11,737 nucleotides of DNA from Alphaproteobacteria bacterium (GCA_020632885.1 JACKEQ010000078.1:1-11737), one strand, 5' to 3'; numbered from the stretch's first letter, positions 1-7,454 are shown. Notes: generated from the letters alone by a model not told the origin. Made by a program: numbers and translations.

Positions 1-903
1 TCGCTCCCCACCAGCGTTCCACGGCCCAGTGTGGCGCCGAACGTGCGGGTGCCGAGGTGCTGGGTGCCCGACACAGCACCGTCGTCGTCGGTCCCGGTGA
101 GCACGGTCTTGTCGTAGGCGCCCGCGACACCGTTCCGCACGGAGTCCGTCACGGTGCACCCACCGACCAGGAGGGCGTCGACCAGGGGCTGGAGCTCGGT
201 CTCGACGGTCGCGGCGCTCGGCGTGGGGGCGGCTCCGAACCGGGTGCTGTACGCCGCGGACGCGTCGTCGGCGAGCCGAGCCGCGACGTCGGTCAGGTAG
301 ACCGGCTCGACGAACAGGTCCTGCTCCGGGAAGGAGCCGGAGTTGGGGGGATCCGTCCGCAGGGAGAGCTCGACCAGGCAGGTCCCCGTGCCCGCGGAGA
401 CGGGCATGGTGTAGGCGAGGGCGGGCGGGATGGGCGCGATCGCGTCGAACCCGAACTGGAAGTGCGCGGACTCCATGGTCTCGCCGCCACCCAGGGTACC
501 CGCCGCCCTCAGGATCACGATGTCGCCGGGCGGCCCCGAGACACTGAACCCCGACGACACGCCCAGCGGGAGCTGCTCGGGCGACGAAGGTGACGTGGCT
601 CGCGTCCAGGGTGAGGAACCGCTGGCCGGCCGTCGTGCTGGACCCACCCCACTCGCACTCGAACTTGTACAGCAGGGTCGTCGAGGGCGGGATGTTCGCG
701 ACATCGTAGGTGATGGGGAGCGTGAAGCGGACGTCGATGGAGGACGTCCCCGCAGTCGGGCCCGGCACGGCGACCTGCCAGCTCTCGAAGAGGACGGAGC
801 TCGGGAGCGGTGGGCTCCCGCGGTAGGTGTGGCTCGGCACGCCGGTGAGCTCCAGGTCGAGCACGTAGGGGGTGGCGAGCGCGGTGGTGAGCAGGGCGAG
901 CAT
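1..903 (-). pseudogene. Secreted four-Cys-family paralogue, frameshifted and cut by window edge
   Basis: Not a family I recognise. It is a paralogue of the gene at 970-2022, sharing the short hydrophobic N-terminus, the Cys-Asp/Glu-Trp-Gly segment, a Gly-Thr-Leu-x-Gly-Gly-Glu stretch, the Glu-Leu-Gln-Pro-Leu-Val-Asp-Ala-Leu segment and the acidic TGxDDDGxxSGTQxLGTRTFGATLG block near the C-terminus. The first part reads from ATG 903 in one frame to about codon 108. After the CCC run (plus 579-581) the similarity continues in a second frame, where the protein stays open to base 1. Dropping one base there joins the two halves into a protein that aligns with the intact paralogue. The start is fixed by GGAGG 5-6 nt upstream and by an in-frame TGA further up. 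The last roughly 65 residues lie outside the window. It is either a recent pseudogene or an intact gene with a sequencing error. Confidence 0.7.
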
Positions 904-923
904 GGGGCCTCCAGGGTCGCCGG

Positions 924-957
924 ATACTACGCAGGCCGCGCGGACGCGGGGTCACAC
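924..957 (-). promoter_or_regulatory. Shared promoter-like leader of downstream paralogue
   Basis: On the minus strand GTGTGACCCC (948-957) is followed after exactly 18 nt by TAGTAT (924-929), which lies 20 nt before the ATG at 903. The same two blocks with the same 18-nt gap precede the paralogue at 2022. TAGTAT resembles a -10 box and would give a very short leader that still contains the GGAGG ribosome site. The upstream block does not match a sigma-70 -35 box, so the sigma factor class is unclear. Confidence 0.4.
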
Positions 958-964
958 ACCCCGC
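946..964 (-). terminator. Perfect GC-rich hairpin between the two paralogues
   Basis: GCGGGGT and ACCCCGC form a perfect 7-bp stem with a 5-nt loop, 5 bp after the stop codon of the gene ending at 970. There is no T-run after it, so it is either a stem-only terminator or part of the downstream gene's control region, with which it overlaps. Confidence 0.45.
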
Positions 965-969
965 TCACG

Positions 970-2022
970 TCACGGGAGCGGGCCGTCGAACCAGCCGGCG
1001 AGGGCCGTCGGTGCGTCGTTGGCGCCGTCGCAGACGCCTGACACGCCGTAGAACACCCCGCGCGTGCCCTTCACGCGCTTCCACCGGCCCGCCACGAAGC
1101 CGCCGCCCTCCGTCTCCGCGAAGAGCTTCCGGCCGGACGTCTGGGCGCTGAACAGGGACGCCGCGCTACCCGCGAGGGTGCCGTCGCCGAGCGTCGCGCC
1201 GAAGGTGCGGGTGCCGAGGTCCTGCGTCCCCGAGAGGTCACCGTCGTCGTCCTCCCCCGTGAGCACCGTCTTGTCGTACGCGCCCGCCAGGATCTTCTGC
1301 ACGACCGGGAACTGCGTGCACCCGCCGTCCGCCAGAGCGTCCACGAGGGGCTGGAGCTCCGCCGCGATGGTGTCGTCGTCGGGCGTGTCCCGGCCCCCGA
1401 AGCGGTCGGCGTAGGCTTCCTCGGCGATGCTGCGGAGATCGCTGGCAAACTCCGAGACCGGGTCGATGGGGAGCAACAGGGGCTGGTCGGCGAACGCATC
1501 CTCGCCCGACCCGCTCGCGACGACCTCGAAGATGCAGAACCCCGTGCCGGCATCGGACGGGGAGGCGCTGATGGGCGCCTGGAGGCGCACGCTCCGGAGC
1601 TGCTCCCCGCCGGCCAGGGTACCGAAGGCCCTCACGGCGAAGAAGTCGCCCCCGGCGGCGGTGACCACGACCTTGGTGAAGGTGGAGTTCACATCGAGGT
1701 CCTCGGGGTCGAAGGTGAGCGTCATCCCCGACTCCGGGACGACCTGGGCGGGGTTGACGGTGGAGCTCCCCCAGTCGCACTTCGCCCGCCAGGTGAGGCT
1801 CGCCCCAGGAGGCGGAGACAGGACGCCGAACGAGGAGTTGAGGGCGATCTCGATGTCGACGGACGTGGTGCCTGCCGGGGGGCCCGCGATGCCGGACCGA
1901 ACGAAGCTCTCGGACGCCGTGGTGTCCATGAAGGAGAGGTAGGAGTGAGACGGCTCGTCGGGTAGTCCCGGGCTGAGCACGAAGGGGTTGGCCAGGGCGG
2001 CAGAGACGAGGGAGATGATCAT
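970..2022 (-). CDS. Uncharacterised secreted protein with four cysteines, intact paralogue
   Basis: A 350-residue protein that I do not assign to a known family. The N-terminus is a very short hydrophobic stretch (about residues 1-11, ending Ala-Leu-Ala before Asn-Pro) that could be a signal peptide, although it lacks a basic residue. The rest is Ser/Thr/Gly/Asp-rich and probably beta-rich. There are exactly four cysteines (82, 163, 235, 331), consistent with two disulfides. Residues 256-279 hold an acidic Asp-Asp-Asp-Gly-Asp segment that could bind a cation, followed by a Gly/Thr-rich stretch. The last 45 residues contain a Gly-Arg-Trp-Lys-Arg and Gly-Val-Phe-Tyr-Gly pattern. The ATG is supported by GGAGG a few bases upstream, and an in-frame TAG blocks extension. 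It lies 81 bp after the prkA-operon tail gene, with its own promoter-like leader and a paralogue directly downstream, so it is probably a separate transcription unit. Coding and secretion are likely; function is unknown. Confidence 0.85.
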   Translation of the reverse strand: MIISLVSAALANPFVLSPGLPDEPSHSYLSFMDTTASESFVRSGIAGPPAGTTSVDIEIALNSSFGVLSPPPGASLTWRAKCDWGSSTVNPAQVVPESGMTLTFDPEDLDVNSTFTKVVVTAAGGDFFAVRAFGTLAGGEQLRSVRLQAPISASPSDAGTGFCIFEVVASGSGEDAFADQPLLLPIDPVSEFASDLRSIAEEAYADRFGGRDTPDDDTIAAELQPLVDALADGGCTQFPVVQKILAGAYDKTVLTGEDDDGDLSGTQDLGTRTFGATLGDGTLAGSAASLFSAQTSGRKLFAETEGGGFVAGRWKRVKGTRGVFYGVSGVCDGANDAPTALAGWFDGPLP

Positions 2023-2043
2023 GAGGCCTCCAGGGGGTCCTCC

Positions 2044-2077
2044 ATACTACGGAGATTGGACCGACCTGGGGTCACAC
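2044..2077 (-). promoter_or_regulatory. Shared promoter-like leader of intact paralogue
   Basis: Minus-strand GTGTGACCCC (2068-2077), an 18-nt gap and TAGTAT (2044-2049) precede the ATG at 2022 by 21 nt. This matches the block and spacing upstream of the sister gene at 903, while the 18-nt spacer itself differs in sequence. Confidence 0.4.
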
Positions 2078-2079
2078 CC
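2069..2079 (-). terminator. Small GGGT-GTG-ACCC hairpin after the prkA-operon tail gene
   Basis: A 4-bp inverted repeat with a 3-nt loop lies 24 bp after the stop codon at 2104. It is short for a terminator and has no T-tract, but it shares its core with the hairpins at 946-964 and 8884-8898. Confidence 0.25.
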
Positions 2080-2103
2080 GACTCACGCGTCGGACCCGCG
2101 GAC

Positions 2104-2529
2104 TCAGCCGTCCAGCTCGTCGAGCAGACGCCCGAGCTGCTCGCGGGTCATGTCGAACTCGCCCTCGGTGCGCTCGCTGCCCTCCAGCCGCACCCGGCGG
2201 ACCTCCGCCGACCGCGGGCCCACCTCGACCTCGTAGAACCCCTTCCCGCGCAGGTCGCCCGGCACCGTGCGGAGGATGGCACCGCCGAGCTCCGGGGCGA
2301 TCTCCTGGGCCTCGACCTTCTCCGGGAGGCTGCGCAGACGGCCTTCCAGCGCACGCGCACGCTCCGCGATGTCCCAGGGCTGGTCACGCTCCACGCGCAC
2401 CCGGCGGACCCGCGCGCCGATCGGGCCCGCGCGCTCCACGTCGATCTCGGCAGCGCCGCCCTCGCGCTCGACGCGCACGCGCCCCGACCCGTCCAGGCCG
2501 TCCAGCTCGCTGTCGAGATCCCGGCTCAT
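2104..2529 (-). CDS. Uncharacterised 141-residue protein, fourth gene of prkA operon
   Basis: I do not recognise the family. The protein is charged (Arg/Glu/Asp-rich) and has no signal peptide, membrane segment or cysteine, so it is probably cytoplasmic. Two similar strand-rich stretches, around residues 15-47 and 95-115, both ending in a Val-Arg-Arg-Val-Arg-Val/Leu-Glu pattern, flank a helical middle (about 50-75). The last 17 residues look like an amphipathic helix. Its ATG overlaps the spoVR stop in an ATGA junction (4 bp), and an excellent GGAGGAGG sits 4 nt before it inside spoVR, so it is almost certainly co-translated with spoVR. This makes it a candidate accessory factor of the PrkA/DUF444/SpoVR module. 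That role rests only on context. Confidence 0.85.
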   Translation of the reverse strand: MSRDLDSELDGLDGSGRVRVEREGGAAEIDVERAGPIGARVRRVRVERDQPWDIAERARALEGRLRSLPEKVEAQEIAPELGGAILRTVPGDLRGKGFYEVEVGPRSAEVRRVRLEGSERTEGEFDMTREQLGRLLDELDG

Positions 2530-4037
2530 CGGACCTCCTCCCGCGTGACCTCGCTGCCGTCGTGGGACATCCGGATCGGCTTCCCCTCCAGCAGCGTCTC
2601 GAGATGCACCGGGCGCCCCCAGAGCGCCGCGAGGTTCGCGAGGGTCACGCTCGCCCAGTCGAGCTGGATGTCGAGACCCTCGTGCTCGTGGGTGAGCAGG
2701 AGCTCGCCCCGGTTCGCGAAGTTGGCGTCGTACACGTAGATCCGTGGGGTGCCACGGCTCGCGAGCATCTGCAGGAGCTGCTTCTTCACGTCCGCGAACT
2801 CACGGCTGTCCACCACCCACTCGTCCGCCTTCTTGTCGAACTTGGTGGTGAAGAACCCCTGCTCCCGGCAGAACTCGGGGGTGAGGAAGGTGTCGAGGAA
2901 GGTGATGTCGTTGTGGGTGCGGCGCACCTCGAAGAGCTTGTCGCGCCCCAGCATGGCGCCCGTGTCCCAGGCCTTCCGCTCGCGCGGATCGGTGCAGTCG
3001 AGCCAGTCCTTGCCGAACTGACCGCGGTCCCAGCGCCGCTCGATGTGCCGGTAGAGCTCCACGCCCAGCTTGTACGGGTTGAGCTGGCCGGGCCGCTGGG
3101 CGACGGTGCCCGAGTGGTGGTCGGCGTAGTCGATGACCTCGGAGTCCGTGAGGATGTGCTTGGTCATCAGCTTGGTGTGCCAGTAGGTGGCCCACCCCTC
3201 GTTCATGATCTTCGTCTGGCCCTGCGGCGCGAAGTAGTACGCCTCGTCCCGGATGATCTGCAGGATCTGGCGCTGCCACTTCGCCAGCCGGGCGTGCTGG
3301 AGCAGGAAGCCGAGCACGTCGCGCACGGGCTCCTCGGGGTACCGGGCCGCCTTCTCCGCCTGGCTGGCCTTCTTCTCGCGCTGGGCGGCGAGGAACTCGG
3401 GCGGGTTGATGTGCCGGTCCATGTAGTGACGCTCGCTCGGGAGCCGGCCCACGGAGCCGTCGTCCTCGGGCTCCTCGGTGGCCTTCCGGGTGCGCTGGAT
3501 GTGCGGCAGGTAGGGGTCGATCAGGTTGTCGAGCGACAGGCACATGTCCACGAACTGCTCGACGGTGCTGGCCCCCTCGCGGTCGATGATGTCGCGCACC
3601 CGGGTGGCGTGGTTGGCCATCTGGTCGAGCATCTTCCGGTTGGTGGGCTTGAACCAGTGGTTGTTCTTGAAGAAGTCCACGTGGCCGAACACGTGGGCCA
3701 TCACGAGCTTCTGGTCCACCACGAGGTTGCAGTCCATGAGGTAGGCATACGAGGGGTCGGTGTTGATCACCATCTCGTAGATCTTGGAGAGCCCGTACTC
3801 GTAGGACTTCTGCATCTCCAGGAACTCCATCCCGAAGCGCCAGTGCGGGTACCGCGTGGGGAACCCGCCGTACGCGGCGATCATGTTGATCTCCTCGTAC
3901 GTGCACATCTCGAAGACGGTCTCGAAGAAGTCGAGGCCGTACTCCTCGCAGATCTGCTTGATCTCCAGGCGGGCGTCCTCCAGCTCCGGGGGGAGCTGGC
4001 GACCCTCGCGCAGGAACCGGCTCGAGATCTTCGCCAT
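2526..4037 (-). CDS. spoVR: SpoVR family protein
   Basis: 503 residues, close to the family length (B. subtilis SpoVR about 468, E. coli YcgB about 510). Recognisable family stretches include Tyr-Glu-Glu-Ile-Asn (47-51), the Gly-Gly-Phe-Pro-Thr-Arg-Tyr-Pro-His-Trp block (57-66), the His-rich Met-Ala-His-Val-Phe-Gly-His-Val-Asp-Phe-Phe segment (113-123), Met-Asn-Glu-Gly-Trp-Ala-Thr-Tyr-Trp-His (278-287), and a Leu-Asn-Pro-Tyr-Lys-Leu-Gly segment (319-325). The paired His and Glu-Gly-Trp-x3-Trp-His residues look like a possible metal site, which is inference. SpoVR is needed for the spore cortex in Bacillus, but the family is widespread in non-sporulating bacteria, usually near prkA and DUF444. 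The start at 4037 is chosen because ATG overlaps the yhbH stop (TGATG), AAGGG lies 6 nt upstream, and the protein then begins like its homologues. A further in-frame extension runs antisense-like through yhbH and is not real. Confidence 0.96.
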   Translation of the reverse strand: MAKISSRFLREGRQLPPELEDARLEIKQICEEYGLDFFETVFEMCTYEEINMIAAYGGFPTRYPHWRFGMEFLEMQKSYEYGLSKIYEMVINTDPSYAYLMDCNLVVDQKLVMAHVFGHVDFFKNNHWFKPTNRKMLDQMANHATRVRDIIDREGASTVEQFVDMCLSLDNLIDPYLPHIQRTRKATEEPEDDGSVGRLPSERHYMDRHINPPEFLAAQREKKASQAEKAARYPEEPVRDVLGFLLQHARLAKWQRQILQIIRDEAYYFAPQGQTKIMNEGWATYWHTKLMTKHILTDSEVIDYADHHSGTVAQRPGQLNPYKLGVELYRHIERRWDRGQFGKDWLDCTDPRERKAWDTGAMLGRDKLFEVRRTHNDITFLDTFLTPEFCREQGFFTTKFDKKADEWVVDSREFADVKKQLLQMLASRGTPRIYVYDANFANRGELLLTHEHEGLDIQLDWASVTLANLAALWGRPVHLETLLEGKPIRMSHDGSEVTREEVR

Positions 4038-5113
4038 CAGTTGCCCTTCCCGAGCAGCTCGCGGATGCTGTTCATGATGCCTTCGCGGTTGGGGACCCTG
4101 GAGAGCACGACCTGCTCGTCCTCCGGGAACGCGCCCTCGAGGTCCTTGATGAACTGGCCGCTGCCGTACTGGCTGTCGACCTGGGCGTAGCTGAACTGGT
4201 TGCTCATCGGGACCAGCTCGTCGCGCAGGAGCTTGATGCAGGTCTTGGTGTCCGACTGCGACCAGTTGTCGCCGTCCGAGAAGTGGAACGGGTAGATGTT
4301 CCAGTCCGCCGGTGGGTAGTCCTTCTGGAGGATCTCGAGGGCCAGCTTGTAGGCCGAGGAGATGAGCGTCCCGCCCGACTCCCGCGTGCGGAAGAAGGTC
4401 TCGCGGTCGACCTCCCGCGCCGAGGCGTCGTGGATGATGAAGCGGGTCTCCACGTCGTCGTAGTTGTGCTTCAGCCACGCGTCGATCCAGAAGGCCTCGC
4501 TGCGCACGATCTCCTTCTGCTCATTCCCCATGGAGCCCGAGACGTCCATCATGTAGACCACCACGGCCGCCGACCGCGGCTCGGTCTCCACCTCGAACGT
4601 GCGGTAGCGCTTGTCGTCCTTGATGGGCACGATGGGGCGTCCCGGGTGGAAGCCCCCGCTCGCGATGGTCCGCTGGAGCGCCCGCCGGTACGTCCTCTTG
4701 AAGTGCCGGAGGCTCTCGGGGCCCTGCTGCGCGATGCCCTTGTAGGTGGTCTTCGTGGTCTTGGTCTGGCGGTTGCCCTTGGGCTCGATGCGCGGGAGCT
4801 CGAGCTCCTCGCCGAGGATCTCGGCGAGCTCGTCCACGGTGAGCTCGACCTCGAGCATGTGCTCGCCGGACGCGTCGCCCGCGCGTGGCCCCTGGCCCGG
4901 CTGGTCGCCCTCGCCCTCGCCCTGGCCCACGCCACCCTGGTTCTTCCCGTACCGCAGTCGCGGGATGCCGATCTGCGGCAGGGGGATGGAGACGGTCTCC
5001 TTGCCCTTCCGCCCGATGAGCTCGCCGGAGCTCATGTAGCGGCGGAGGTCGCGGCGGACGCGGCCGCGCACGATGTCGCGGAAACGCCCGAGATCACGGT
5101 CGATGTTGAGCAT
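4037..5113 (-). CDS. yhbH: DUF444 family protein, VWA-like (YhbH/YeaH)
   Basis: 358 residues, somewhat shorter than B. subtilis YhbH (about 392) or E. coli YeaH (about 427). A basic N-terminus containing Gly-Arg-Lys-Gly (34-37) leads into a Gly-rich, low-complexity linker (about 57-83). The C-terminal half is a von Willebrand A-like fold with an intact MIDAS-type Asp-x-Ser-x-Ser motif (D190, S192, S194), a Gly-Gly-Thr at 247-249 and Phe-Ser-Asp-Gly-Asp at 278-282. The MIDAS geometry suggests metal-dependent protein binding. In E. coli yeaH forms an operon with the kinase gene yeaG under starvation control, and a partner role for PrkA is likely. The start ATG has AGGAGG 4 nt upstream, in a 30-bp gap after prkA. 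The stop overlaps spoVR by one base. Confidence 0.96.
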   Translation of the reverse strand: MLNIDRDLGRFRDIVRGRVRRDLRRYMSSGELIGRKGKETVSIPLPQIGIPRLRYGKNQGGVGQGEGEGDQPGQGPRAGDASGEHMLEVELTVDELAEILGEELELPRIEPKGNRQTKTTKTTYKGIAQQGPESLRHFKRTYRRALQRTIASGGFHPGRPIVPIKDDKRYRTFEVETEPRSAAVVVYMMDVSGSMGNEQKEIVRSEAFWIDAWLKHNYDDVETRFIIHDASAREVDRETFFRTRESGGTLISSAYKLALEILQKDYPPADWNIYPFHFSDGDNWSQSDTKTCIKLLRDELVPMSNQFSYAQVDSQYGSGQFIKDLEGAFPEDEQVVLSRVPNREGIMNSIRELLGKGN

Positions 5114-5117
5114 CAGT

Positions 5118-5123
5118 CCTCCT
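5118..5123 (-). promoter_or_regulatory. Ribosome binding site of yhbH
   Basis: Perfect AGGAGG on the minus strand, 4 nt before the yhbH ATG, within the 30-bp prkA-yhbH gap. It fixes the start codon and suggests strong independent initiation inside the operon. Confidence 0.7.
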
Positions 5124-5143
5124 CGGGTGCACGGGCGTGGGCG

Positions 5144-7186
5144 TCAGGCCTTCGATGCGTCACCCCGCGCGAAGATGCTGGCGACGTAGGTGAGCACGTC
5201 CGACGCGCTGATCTCGTCGTAGCCGTAGTCGTCGATCAGCCGCTGCTTCACGATGTCGATCTTGGCCTGGGTGTCCTGGTCCACCGTGGAAGACACGAGG
5301 GACGTCAGCTTGATGCTGTCCTTGCTGTCCTCGAAGAGCTTCAGCTCCAGGGCGCGGTGGAGGCGCTCGTTCATCGTGTAGTCGAACGTGCGGCCCTTCA
5401 GCGCGAGGTCGGCGATGTAGTTCATCAGCTCCGACCGGAAGTCGTCCTTGCGGGTCTCGGGGATGTCGATCTTCTCCTCGATGCTCCGCATCAGGCGCTC
5501 GTTGGGCTCCTCGTACTGGCCGGTGAACGGGTTCTTCACCTTCTCCTTCACGATGTACGCGCGGAGGTTGTCGATGTAGTTCTCGGACAGCCGCTTGAGC
5601 GCGCCCTTGTCGGCCGCGATGGCCTTCTGGACCTCGTTCTTCACGATGTCGGTGTACTCCTCCTTCACGACCGCGAGGAGCTCCCGGTAGCGCTCGCGCT
5701 GGTCGTCGGAGATCAGGCTGTGGGCCTTCAGGCCACCCTCGAGCTCGTTGAGCACCATGAAGGGGTTCAGGCACCGCAGGTCGGGGTCGCGGACGAGCGC
5801 GTTCGACAGCTTGTCCTGCACGTAGCGGGGGCTGATGCCCTCGAGGCCCTCGCGGACGGCCGCCTTGCGGAGCTCCTTGACGTGGTCCTCCGTGAAGCCG
5901 GGGATGTTCTTGCCGTCGTACAGCTTCGCCTTCTGCAGCACCGAGAGCTTGTGGTTCGTGGGCTCCTCGAGGCGCGTGAGCACCGCCCAGAGGGCCGCCA
6001 TCTCCACCGTGTGCGGCGCGATGAAGGCGTTCACCTTGCCCTTCTTGAAGTCCTTCTCGTAGATGCGCGACTCCTGCGAGGGGGCCGTGCAGTACGGGAC
6101 GTCGATCTTGATGGTCCGGTCGCGGAGGGCTTCCATGTACTCGTTGTTCTCGAGCCGCCGGAACTCGGGCTCGTTCGTGTGCCCGAGGATGACCTCGTCG
6201 ATGTTGGTCTGCGCAAACTTCTTGGGCTTGATCTTGTGTTCCTGGCTCGCCCCGAGCAGGTCGTAGAGGAACGCCACGTCGAGCTTCAGCATCTCGACGA
6301 ACTCGATCATGCCGCGGTTGGCGACGCAGAACTCGCCGTCGAAGTTGAACGCCCGCGGGTCCGAGTCGCTGCCGTACTCCGCGATCTTCCGGTAGTTGAT
6401 GTCGCCGGTGAGCTCGGTGGAGTCCTGGTTCTTCTCGTCCTTCGGCTGGAACGTCCCGACGCCCACGCGGTCCTTCTCGGACAGCAGCAGACGGCGGACC
6501 CGGATGTGCTTCTGGAGCTCGAGGAAGTCGCCCGAGTAGCGGCGCATCAGCTCCTTGTAGTAGTGCCGGCAGACCGGGTTGAGCTCGCCCTTCACGGCGA
6601 TCGGGTACACGAGCTTCTTGCTCTTGTTGAGCGTGTCGAGCACCGCCGGGCGCGCGGCGTCCGGGACGAGGGCCAGGGGGTCCTCGTGCATCGGGGCCGG
6701 GATCTCCTCACCGTCCACCACCCACGAGTACGTGTACATGCGGCCGGCGTCCTGGCGGCTGTACCACTCGAGCCCCTTCTTGAAGAGGCGGGCGATGGTC
6801 GACTTGGCCGACCCGACGGGCCCGTGGAGCAGGATGACGCGCTTCTCGGGACCGTAGCCGAGAGCCGCGGCGCGCAGGACGCGCACGAGCTTCATGAGGT
6901 GGATGTCGATGCCGAAGACGCCGTCCTTCCCGTCGTCGAAGGGGTCGTCGAAGAACCGGTAGCGCGTGATGGTCTTCTTGTACTCCGTGTAGTCCTCCGC
7001 CCCGAAGCTCACGATCAGGTCGTAGAGGCGCTGGTAGGCGTTCCGGGCGATGCCGGGGTCCTGCCGCACCAGCTCGAGGTAGTCCGCGAAGCTGCCTTCC
7101 CAGAGGAGGTTCTGGTAGTGCCCGCGGTCCTGGTGCGCTTCGATCAGGGACAGGAGCCCCGAACCGTTCGTTGCAGCGTCGCTCAT
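5144..7186 (-). CDS. prkA: PrkA/YeaG family serine protein kinase with AAA+ domain
   Basis: 680 residues, slightly longer than B. subtilis PrkA (631) and E. coli YeaG (644). The N-terminal AAA_PrkA domain spans roughly residues 20-390, with the P-loop Gly-Pro-Val-Gly-Ser-Ala-Lys-Ser-Thr at 122-130 and a Leu-Gly-His-Thr-Asn-Glu-Pro-Glu-Phe block (334-342) that looks like a sensor-type segment. The C-terminal PrkA domain follows (about 400-665). The P-loop has Ala where the usual Walker A has the Gly before Lys. The family has been described as serine kinase, and B. subtilis PrkA has also been reported as an AAA+ protease. Roles are in stationary-phase, nitrogen-starvation and sporulation responses. 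ATG 7186 is chosen because AAGGAGAG lies about 5 nt upstream and the sequence then starts at a family-like position. The upstream in-frame extension of 18 residues is rejected. It is the first gene of prkA-yhbH-spoVR-unknown. Confidence 0.97.
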   Translation of the reverse strand: MSDAATNGSGLLSLIEAHQDRGHYQNLLWEGSFADYLELVRQDPGIARNAYQRLYDLIVSFGAEDYTEYKKTITRYRFFDDPFDDGKDGVFGIDIHLMKLVRVLRAAALGYGPEKRVILLHGPVGSAKSTIARLFKKGLEWYSRQDAGRMYTYSWVVDGEEIPAPMHEDPLALVPDAARPAVLDTLNKSKKLVYPIAVKGELNPVCRHYYKELMRRYSGDFLELQKHIRVRRLLLSEKDRVGVGTFQPKDEKNQDSTELTGDINYRKIAEYGSDSDPRAFNFDGEFCVANRGMIEFVEMLKLDVAFLYDLLGASQEHKIKPKKFAQTNIDEVILGHTNEPEFRRLENNEYMEALRDRTIKIDVPYCTAPSQESRIYEKDFKKGKVNAFIAPHTVEMAALWAVLTRLEEPTNHKLSVLQKAKLYDGKNIPGFTEDHVKELRKAAVREGLEGISPRYVQDKLSNALVRDPDLRCLNPFMVLNELEGGLKAHSLISDDQRERYRELLAVVKEEYTDIVKNEVQKAIAADKGALKRLSENYIDNLRAYIVKEKVKNPFTGQYEEPNERLMRSIEEKIDIPETRKDDFRSELMNYIADLALKGRTFDYTMNERLHRALELKLFEDSKDSIKLTSLVSSTVDQDTQAKIDIVKQRLIDDYGYDEISASDVLTYVASIFARGDASKA

Positions 7187-7207
7187 CCATCCTCTCCTTG
7201 GGCGGCT

Positions 7208-7230
7208 GGCGGGGGGCGTTCGACCCCGCC
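7208..7230 (-). promoter_or_regulatory. Leader hairpin 8 nt upstream of prkA ribosome site
   Basis: GGCGGGG and CCCCGCC form a perfect 7-bp all-GC stem around a 9-nt loop. It is close enough to the prkA ribosome site to influence initiation or mRNA stability. A terminator or attenuator reading is less likely, as no T-run follows. Confidence 0.4.
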
Positions 7231-7454
7231 GGGTGACCATCCGAGCCGTCCGACATCGTCGGTGGGTGGGCTGCGGATGCGAGAGCGGGAGGTCAGGTGG
7301 TCGTGGTTCGAGGGCCTGGGCCCCCGTGCTTCCAGTATGGGCACGAACCCCTGGAACCTGTTGTAAAGTCCGGTCATCGCCCGATCACCGCGACGATCGC
7401 AGGCCATTTGACGACCTTCGACCTCCTCTCTCGCGATTCCGAGCACAGAGGGCA

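Noticed and set aside
57..1041. Plus-strand frames across the left paralogue
   Set aside because: They are Arg/Gly-rich shadow translations, whereas the minus strand aligns with the intact paralogue.
2562..4190. 542-codon open frame on the plus strand
   Set aside because: Antisense shadow of spoVR with the same biased composition and no ribosome site or domain.
4038..4478. N-terminal extension of SpoVR to 4478
   Set aside because: The extra 147 residues are an out-of-frame reading of yhbH with Arg/Pro/Gly-rich composition. The true start overlaps the yhbH stop.
4283..7366. 1027-codon open frame on the plus strand
   Set aside because: It is antisense to prkA and yhbH, its product is a Val/Leu/Glu/His-rich low-complexity string, and it is a normal by-product of high-GC codon use on the opposite strand.
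7334..7367. TTTACA and CATACT as a prkA promoter
   Set aside because: The spacing is 22 nt, too long for sigma-70, and no second supporting element was found.
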